NCBI GenBank assembly: GCA_002428885.1
Contig: DIYE01000281.1
Span: 1 to 11,246 of the forward strand
Source of the DNA: Alphaproteobacteria bacterium UBA6062
Lineage (GTDB): Bacteria > Pseudomonadota > Alphaproteobacteria > Sneathiellales > Sneathiellaceae
Direction: 5' to 3'
Length of the DNA stretch: 11,246 nt
Below, in pieces: positions 6,549 to 11,246 of the stretch. Each line of letters opens with the position of its first letter. The stretch's first letter is position 1. The notes under the pieces were generated by a model. It saw nothing but the letters and a program-made list of their open reading frames with translations, ran no database searches and had not been told where the DNA came from. A program made the position numbers and the translations under genes.

Positions 6549-8069
6549 ATGGATATTGTTGCTGAAGACTGGATCCGGTATCACGCAGGATATGCGCCTG
6601 ACCGCATGGCGATGATCGATTTGAATTCCGGTAGGTCCTTTACCTATGCCGACATGCAGGACCGGGTGCAGCGCCTGGCGCTTCATCTGCTGAACGTTTT
6701 CCATGTTAGAAAAGGGGATCGGGTTGCCGTTTTATCTAAGAATGACAGCGATGTTTTTGAAATTCAGTTTGCCTGTCGCCGACTGGGTGCGATTTTTGTA
6801 CCCCTGAACTGGCGGTTGGCTGATGTGGAGCTCAATTATATCTGTCAGGATGCAACACCGGCTTTATTGCTTTATGGGTCTGAGTTTGGCGAGACGGCCC
6901 GCAAGCTCGGCGAAGGGTGTGATATCCGAGGTAAAATCTGCCTTGGAAATGGTCAGCACAGTGATTATGAAACGGGTATTGCCGAGGCCGAAGGCCGGTT
7001 GCCGGGCTTGGAACAGTCCCTGTCCGAAACAACGACCCTTCTTTATACATCAGGAACATCAGGTCGGCCTAAAGGTGTCCTGATTTCTCATGCGATGCAG
7101 CATTTTAACGGAGTCGATTGTGCCCTGGTCGGGCATCTTACCGGTGCGAGCCGAAATCTGGTGATGCTGCCGACTTTTCATACGGGCGGGCTTAATGTCT
7201 GGGCCAACCCGGTTTTCATGATGGGCGGGTGCAATGTGATCCTCCGGGAATTTGATCCGGCGGACTTACTGATGGTGCTCAAGGACAAGGATCTTGGTAT
7301 CACGCATACATTGGGTGTGCCGACAAATTTCCTCATGCTGGCAGAAGTCCCCGGATTTGAAGAGGCGGATCTATCGCATGTGGAATATCTGTGTGTTGGC
7401 GGGGCGGCGGCACCGGAAGCGATGATACGGGATTACGATGCCAAGGGTGTTAAGCTGATCGCCATGTACGGCATGACGGAAATCGGACCGCTGGGACTGG
7501 CGCTGCCGCCTGAAAAAAGGCTGGAAAAAATCGGCTCATCCGGTCGGCCCAGTTTACACAGCGGGATGAAGGTTTGTGATCCGGATCTGAACCCCGTTGC
7601 GGATGGCGAGGTTGGCGAACTCTATATAAAAGGACCCGTTGTTACGCAAGGATACTGGAACAAACCTGAAGAAACGAAAGCGGCCTTCACATCCGACGGC
7701 TGGTTCAAAACCGGTGACGCTGCAAAGCGGGATGAAGAGGGCTTTTTCTATATTGTTGATCGCTGGAAGGATATGTTTATCTCCGGCGGCGAAAATGTTT
7801 ATCCGGTGGAAATCGAAAATACCCTGTATGGCCTGGAGGGGATTTTGGAAGCGGCGGTTATTGGTGTCAGAGATACGAAATGGGGTGAAATAGGGCGGGC
7901 CTTTATTGTTCGGAAGGAAGGTGTTTCCCTTAGCGAAGAAGATATTCTGGCGCATTGCCGTCAAAATCTTGCCCGCTATAAAATACCGCGCAACATCCGT
8001 TTTGTGGATGAGTTACCTCACAATGCAACGGGCAAGATTCTGAAACACCTTCTTGATCATGTGCCGTGA
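6549..8069 (+). CDS. Acyl-CoA synthetase (AMP-forming, ANL superfamily)
   Basis: A 506-residue adenylate-forming ligase, complete, with the canonical motifs: P-loop 'LYTSGTSGRPKG' (165-176), 'YGMTE' (307-311), 'GWFKTGD' (384-390), the hinge region after 'DRWKDMFISGGENVYP', and the C-terminal 'NATGKILK' with catalytic Lys496. It activates a carboxylic acid with ATP to an acyl-adenylate and then to the CoA thioester. AAGGGG (6537-6542) lies six bases before the ATG. Placed directly after the TRAP genes, it most simply activates the acid they import. It resembles medium-chain or CaiC/FadD3-type ligases in length and motif wording, but substrate class cannot be fixed from motifs. It ends the plus-strand operon, with its TGA only eight bases from the stop of the convergent ACAD gene. 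Confidence 0.94.
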   Translation: MDIVAEDWIRYHAGYAPDRMAMIDLNSGRSFTYADMQDRVQRLALHLLNVFHVRKGDRVAVLSKNDSDVFEIQFACRRLGAIFVPLNWRLADVELNYICQDATPALLLYGSEFGETARKLGEGCDIRGKICLGNGQHSDYETGIAEAEGRLPGLEQSLSETTTLLYTSGTSGRPKGVLISHAMQHFNGVDCALVGHLTGASRNLVMLPTFHTGGLNVWANPVFMMGGCNVILREFDPADLLMVLKDKDLGITHTLGVPTNFLMLAEVPGFEEADLSHVEYLCVGGAAAPEAMIRDYDAKGVKLIAMYGMTEIGPLGLALPPEKRLEKIGSSGRPSLHSGMKVCDPDLNPVADGEVGELYIKGPVVTQGYWNKPEETKAAFTSDGWFKTGDAAKRDEEGFFYIVDRWKDMFISGGENVYPVEIENTLYGLEGILEAAVIGVRDTKWGEIGRAFIVRKEGVSLSEEDILAHCRQNLARYKIPRNIRFVDELPHNATGKILKHLLDHVP

Positions 8070-8077
8070 TCAGCCTA

Positions 8078-9175
8078 TTAGCCGCTGCTCCATCCCTGCG
8101 CCAGGATCGCGTCTTCCCGGCAGGCTTCAGGACCTCCGAGGGTTTGACGGCTGAAACCGATCCGTTTGAACCAGAAATGTAGCCCCATCAATTCGGTAAA
8201 GCCCATTCCGCCATGGACCTCAGTTGCACTGCGCGCAATGTCCCGTCCAACCTCAGCCAGGTGAGCCTTGGTCAGGGAAGCATGTATGTGGCGCTCCTCC
8301 GGATTTTCCTCGCTGATATGGGCGGAGTACCAGACAAGGGATTTGCAGGGTTCAACGGTTGCAATCATTTCCGCACAAAGATGCTTGATGGCCTGGAAGC
8401 TGGAGATAAGACGTCCAAACTGAACCCGCTCACCGGCATAGGCAACAGCCTTGTCTATCATAGCATAGCTGGCTCCAAGCGTATCTGCTGACAGCATAAG
8501 GCGACCTGTATCCAGGGCCATGCGGATGGTCTCTTTCGCCTTTTCGCCGTCTGACAATATTTCTACCGCTGCCTCCTTCAAGACAAGGTCGGCCAGCGGC
8601 CTGGTCCGGTCGATGGTGGGTCTTGGAGTGAGGTCGACCTGGTTTGAAGATAAGTCAATGATGCCGATGGCTCCGTCAGAGCTGGCAATAATGGCATGAC
8701 TGGCTTCGCTACTGTCCAGAAGGCCGGTAATGCGTCCTGATGCAATTCTGTTGTCGTTAAAGTGAACGGAATTTTCGCCCGTGACATCTGCTTTATTGCC
8801 GAAACCGACAGATAGCCTGATGCCTCCCGAGGCAATGCCGGGCAAATAGCGTTGACGCTGATCGTCACTGCCGCAGGCTTCAAGAATTTTAGGGGCCATG
8901 ACAGAGTTGGCGATAAACGGCACCGGGGCCGCATAGTATCCAAGGGCTTCCGCGACAACGGCCGCATCCAAAAGGGAAAGACCGGACCCGCCGTAGTCTT
9001 CCGGGATAAGAAGGCCGGGAATACCAAGTTCTGACAAACCGTTCCATATATCAGAGTCAAACCCCGTATGGGTTTCGGCGATCCGGCGCACGTCTTCCAG
9101 CGTTAGTTTATCTCCCAGAAAGCTGCGCAGGGACTGATCGATCAATTCCTGATCTTCATTTAATCCAAAATACAT
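8078..9175 (-). CDS. Acyl-CoA dehydrogenase, small subunit, apparently without catalytic Glu
   Basis: A 365-residue acyl-CoA dehydrogenase-fold protein. Evidence: N-terminal 'GIPGLLIPEDYGG' (51-63), the FAD/dimer segment 'RVQFGRLISSFQAIKH' (250-265) and 'EVHGGMGFT' (319-327). The two places where family members carry the base glutamate look empty. The helix position usually 'ER' reads 'TGR' (Gly224-Arg225), and the C-terminal 'YEGT' site is replaced by 'TLGGPEA'. In heterotetrameric ACADs such as FadE28-FadE29 (ChsE1-ChsE2) one subunit is likewise deficient and helps bind FAD, so I infer it pairs with the product of the neighbouring gene 16 bp upstream. GGAGAGG (9184-9190) sits eight bases before the ATG at 9175. 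It is the last gene of the minus-strand operon. Family is firm; the inactive-subunit reading rests on a by-eye alignment. Confidence 0.92.
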   Translation of the reverse strand: MYFGLNEDQELIDQSLRSFLGDKLTLEDVRRIAETHTGFDSDIWNGLSELGIPGLLIPEDYGGSGLSLLDAAVVAEALGYYAAPVPFIANSVMAPKILEACGSDDQRQRYLPGIASGGIRLSVGFGNKADVTGENSVHFNDNRIASGRITGLLDSSEASHAIIASSDGAIGIIDLSSNQVDLTPRPTIDRTRPLADLVLKEAAVEILSDGEKAKETIRMALDTGRLMLSADTLGASYAMIDKAVAYAGERVQFGRLISSFQAIKHLCAEMIATVEPCKSLVWYSAHISEENPEERHIHASLTKAHLAEVGRDIARSATEVHGGMGFTELMGLHFWFKRIGFSRQTLGGPEACREDAILAQGWSSG

Positions 9176-9191
9176 AATCCATGCCTCTCCG

Positions 9192-10391
9192 TTATTTGGC
9201 CGGAACTTTTTCTTTGGGCATACCCAGCCCTCTTTCCGAGATAATATTTTTTTGTATTTGCGATGTACCGCCGCCGATGATCAATCCGATATCGTACATG
9301 TAATCAATCTGCCAGGTGGTCTGGATATCGTCTTCGGCGACTTCATGGGGATCGTAGGGCAAACCTGCCTCTCCCAGGATATCAACAGCCAGTGCACTGA
9401 GCTTGTGATTGAGGAGAGTGCCAAAATATTTAACCACCAGACCGGTAACACCGCTCTCTCGACCTGAATTCTCGATGCTCGTCAATCTCATATTATGAAA
9501 CTTTGCGGCCAGTACTTCGGCTTGTAATTTTGCCAGTCGATCCCGGTAAGCCGGATGATCAATAAGGCGTTTCCCGTTGATCTCACTTTCGCGCATCAGT
9601 TTTAGGATGCTTTGAAAGCGTTGTAGCTGCTTGTTGGGGTCCCCGAGCATTAATCGTTCATGTTTCAGGGAAGAAATAGCAACCTTCCAGCCATCTCCTC
9701 TTTGCATAACAATCTGGTCGGTTGGAACCCGGACATCCGTGAGAAAAGTTTCATTAAATTCCGGCCGTTCCGTCATCGTGACAAGAGGCCGGACTTCGAT
9801 GCCTTTTGTGGTCATGGGAACCATCAGGTAGGACAGGCCCTTATGTTTGGGCGCTTCAGGCTCGGTACGGCAGAGCAGGAACATCATATCTGCATAATGG
9901 GCAGAACTGGTCCAGATCTTCTGTCCATTAATAACGAACTCGTCGCCCTCGACGACGGCCTTGGTTTGCGCATTGGCCATATCGCTGCCGGATCCGGGTT
10001 CGGAATTTCCGATACACCAGATGATCTCGCCGGTCAGGGTTCTGGGAACCCACTCTTTGCATTGTTCCTGCGTCCCAAGTTCCAGCATAGGCGGAACGAC
10101 GATCAGGTTACCCTGGTTAAGAAGGCCGGGGGAGACGCCGGCCAGAGAGAGTTCATTGGCAATAATGGCCGTTTCCAGAACGTCGGGCTCCGCACCAAAA
10201 CCGCCATATTCTACAGGAACCGTTCTTGCGAAATAGCCTCTTTCGAGAAGGAGTTTCTGCCAATGGAGATCTTTTTCATCCGGCTTTTTGCGTCCGCCGC
10301 CAAATCGGGGCGACAGATGGCCGTATTTCTCAATAAAGGTCCGGATTTCATGTTGTAGTTTTTGATGTTTTGTCGAATAGGTTAAATCCAT
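9192..10391 (-). CDS. Acyl-CoA dehydrogenase, large (catalytic) subunit
   Basis: A 399-residue FAD-dependent acyl-CoA dehydrogenase that should introduce the alpha-beta double bond of an acyl-CoA and pass electrons to ETF. Visible markers are 'PVEYGGFG' (59-66), the FAD/substrate segment 'GNSEPGSGSD' (128-137), 'GQKIWTS' (156-162) and the C-terminal 'IIGGGTSQIQ' followed by 'ISERGLGMP'. The usual C-terminal catalytic Glu of 'YEGT' is Gly374, but Glu245 in 'KHERLMLG' sits at the alternative site used by isovaleryl-CoA dehydrogenase and by FadE29-type subunits. This subunit is therefore probably active. It is co-transcribed with the deficient small subunit 16 bp downstream and follows the CaiB gene by 37 bp. 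A modest AAAAGG site lies nine bases before the ATG at 10391. In context it would feed the MaoC hydratase. No signs of truncation. Confidence 0.94.
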   Translation of the reverse strand: MDLTYSTKHQKLQHEIRTFIEKYGHLSPRFGGGRKKPDEKDLHWQKLLLERGYFARTVPVEYGGFGAEPDVLETAIIANELSLAGVSPGLLNQGNLIVVPPMLELGTQEQCKEWVPRTLTGEIIWCIGNSEPGSGSDMANAQTKAVVEGDEFVINGQKIWTSSAHYADMMFLLCRTEPEAPKHKGLSYLMVPMTTKGIEVRPLVTMTERPEFNETFLTDVRVPTDQIVMQRGDGWKVAISSLKHERLMLGDPNKQLQRFQSILKLMRESEINGKRLIDHPAYRDRLAKLQAEVLAAKFHNMRLTSIENSGRESGVTGLVVKYFGTLLNHKLSALAVDILGEAGLPYDPHEVAEDDIQTTWQIDYMYDIGLIIGGGTSQIQKNIISERGLGMPKEKVPAK

Positions 10392-10428
10392 GGATGATAG
10401 CCTTTTCCGGTTTGGTATCTAATGTGCG

Positions 10429-11246
10429 CTATATGACTTTGTCTTCCCGCAGCTGCGCTATGTCAGCCGCGCAATAGCCGATGCTGTTCAGGATTTCCTC
10501 CGTATGTTCCGAGAGGGCGGGGGCCCGGGACTGAATGGTGACGGGTGAGCGGGAAAGCCTGAAAGGTGCTCTGGCAATCGGGATATCCTGGTTCAATCCG
10601 GGATAGGATATCTGGTCAAAGTAACCAGCCTCCTGGATGTGAGGATCATCGAGAGCCTGCTGAGGAGAATAAACGGGCGCACAGGGAATGCGCACATTCT
10701 CGCAGGCCTCGATAACCTCGTGAACGGATTGTTCACGACACCACTGGCTCATCTTATCGCTGATAATCCGGCCATTTTTCCCTCGAAGAATATCTGTTTT
10801 AAAGCGCGGATCCTGAATCCAGAATTCCACTCCAACCATTCGGGACCAGCGTTCGAACAAAGACTGACCTACAACCTGTAGAATGACGGATCCGTCTTTG
10901 CAGCGATAAATATCCGTCGGCGCTGAAAGCTGTCCGCGGTTACCGGTGGCGATCCGGTTTGCCTGTGTTGCCGATTGTTCGATTAACTGCGGGTTCATGA
11001 TGGTCAGGGCGGTTCGCATAAGATCGACCTCGACATGCTGACCTTTACCGCTTTTCTGTTTTTCCATCAGGGCGGCAAGCGTGCCTGCCAGCCCAGAGAG
11101 TGCGGTGCTGAAATCCACATGAGCCGCAATTCCCCGCTGGGGCTGTTCCTCGGTACCGGCAAGATAAACCGACCCGCTCATTGCCTGAGCAATACCATCA
11201 AATCCAATCCGGTCGCGATAAGGTCCGGTGCTGCCAAAGGCCGTCG
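10429..11246 (-). CDS. CaiB/BaiF family CoA-transferase, 3' part (5' end outside window)
   Basis: The minus-strand frame is open to the window edge, giving 271 visible residues; the Met codon at 11181-11179 is internal, since 'FGSTGPYRDRIGFDGIAQA' before it is a conserved family segment. The nucleophilic Asp is the one in 'AHVDFSTALSG' (codon 11115-11113), aligned with the active-site Asp of formyl-CoA transferase. 'KGQHVEVDL' follows as usual. About 130 N-terminal residues are missing. Family III transferases move CoA between acids through an aspartyl-CoA intermediate. Here it may activate the pathway's acid by taking CoA from a product, or recycle CoA, which would complement the ATP-dependent ligase. 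The TAG stop is 37 bp before the large ACAD gene, so the genes are probably co-transcribed. Family is certain; donor and acceptor are not known. Confidence 0.93.
   Translation of the reverse strand, partial: TAFGSTGPYRDRIGFDGIAQAMSGSVYLAGTEEQPQRGIAAHVDFSTALSGLAGTLAALMEKQKSGKGQHVEVDLMRTALTIMNPQLIEQSATQANRIATGNRGQLSAPTDIYRCKDGSVILQVVGQSLFERWSRMVGVEFWIQDPRFKTDILRGKNGRIISDKMSQWCREQSVHEVIEACENVRIPCAPVYSPQQALDDPHIQEAGYFDQISYPGLNQDIPIARAPFRLSRSPVTIQSRAPALSEHTEEILNSIGYCAADIAQLREDKVI

Noticed and set aside
5829..6704. Long minus-strand open frame (291 codons) opposite dctM and the start of the synthetase
   Set aside because: It lies across two clearly real genes, has a polar Gln/His/Asn/Arg-rich composition expected from the complement of membrane-protein codons, and shows no domain or ribosome site.
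9660..10358. Plus-strand open frame (232 codons) opposite the large ACAD gene
   Set aside because: The whole frame is antisense to a well-supported enzyme with motifs end to end; it has no recognisable domain.
1..11246. tRNA, rRNA, CRISPR array, insertion sequence, integrase or attachment repeats
   Set aside because: None was recognised by eye; the coding density is high and no transposase-like frame or spaced repeat array is present.

Overview
The window carries ten protein genes and reads as an accessory catabolic island of a Gram-negative bacterium. GC content looks moderate (around half). A complete DctPQM-type TRAP transporter, closely packed genes with Shine-Dalgarno sites, and a mix of acyl-CoA dehydrogenase, MaoC and CaiB genes all suit a proteobacterium. 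A marine-type alphaproteobacterium is my best guess, but that is inference from style, not from a marker gene.

Layout: (1) 1-1146 (+) is the 3' part of a membrane sensor histidine kinase cut by the window edge. It is followed by a 191-bp gap (1147-1337) holding a possible terminator hairpin and a 19-bp inverted repeat. (2) 1338-8069 (+) looks like one operon: MaoC-type hydratase, Cys-less thiolase-like protein, DUF35 Zn-ribbon/OB protein, TRAP receptor DctP, small permease DctQ, large permease DctM, and an AMP-forming acyl-CoA synthetase. (3) 8078-11246 (-) is a convergent operon entering from the right edge: CaiB/BaiF CoA-transferase (its 5' part lies outside), a large acyl-CoA dehydrogenase (ACAD) subunit, and a small ACAD subunit. 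The two operons meet tail to tail with 8 bp between their stop codons.

The genes make a coherent pathway: import of a carboxylate (TRAP), activation to a CoA thioester (ligase and/or CoA-transferase), alpha-beta desaturation by a probably heteromeric ACAD, hydration by MaoC, and carbon-carbon cleavage by the thiolase-like protein with its DUF35 partner. The last three steps use the same protein families as the ACAD / MaoC / Ltp2-DUF35 retro-aldolase machinery that removes the last part of steroid side chains in actinobacteria and in bile-acid-degrading proteobacteria. Residue-level signs agree. The thiolase-like protein lacks the nucleophilic Cys but keeps two tyrosines at the expected sites (Tyr293, Tyr344). 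Only one of the two ACADs has a candidate catalytic Glu (Glu245). No steroid-ring genes are visible, so the substrate is open. A branched or ring-bearing carboxylic acid whose beta-oxidation is blocked and must be finished by retro-aldol cleavage is the most economical reading.
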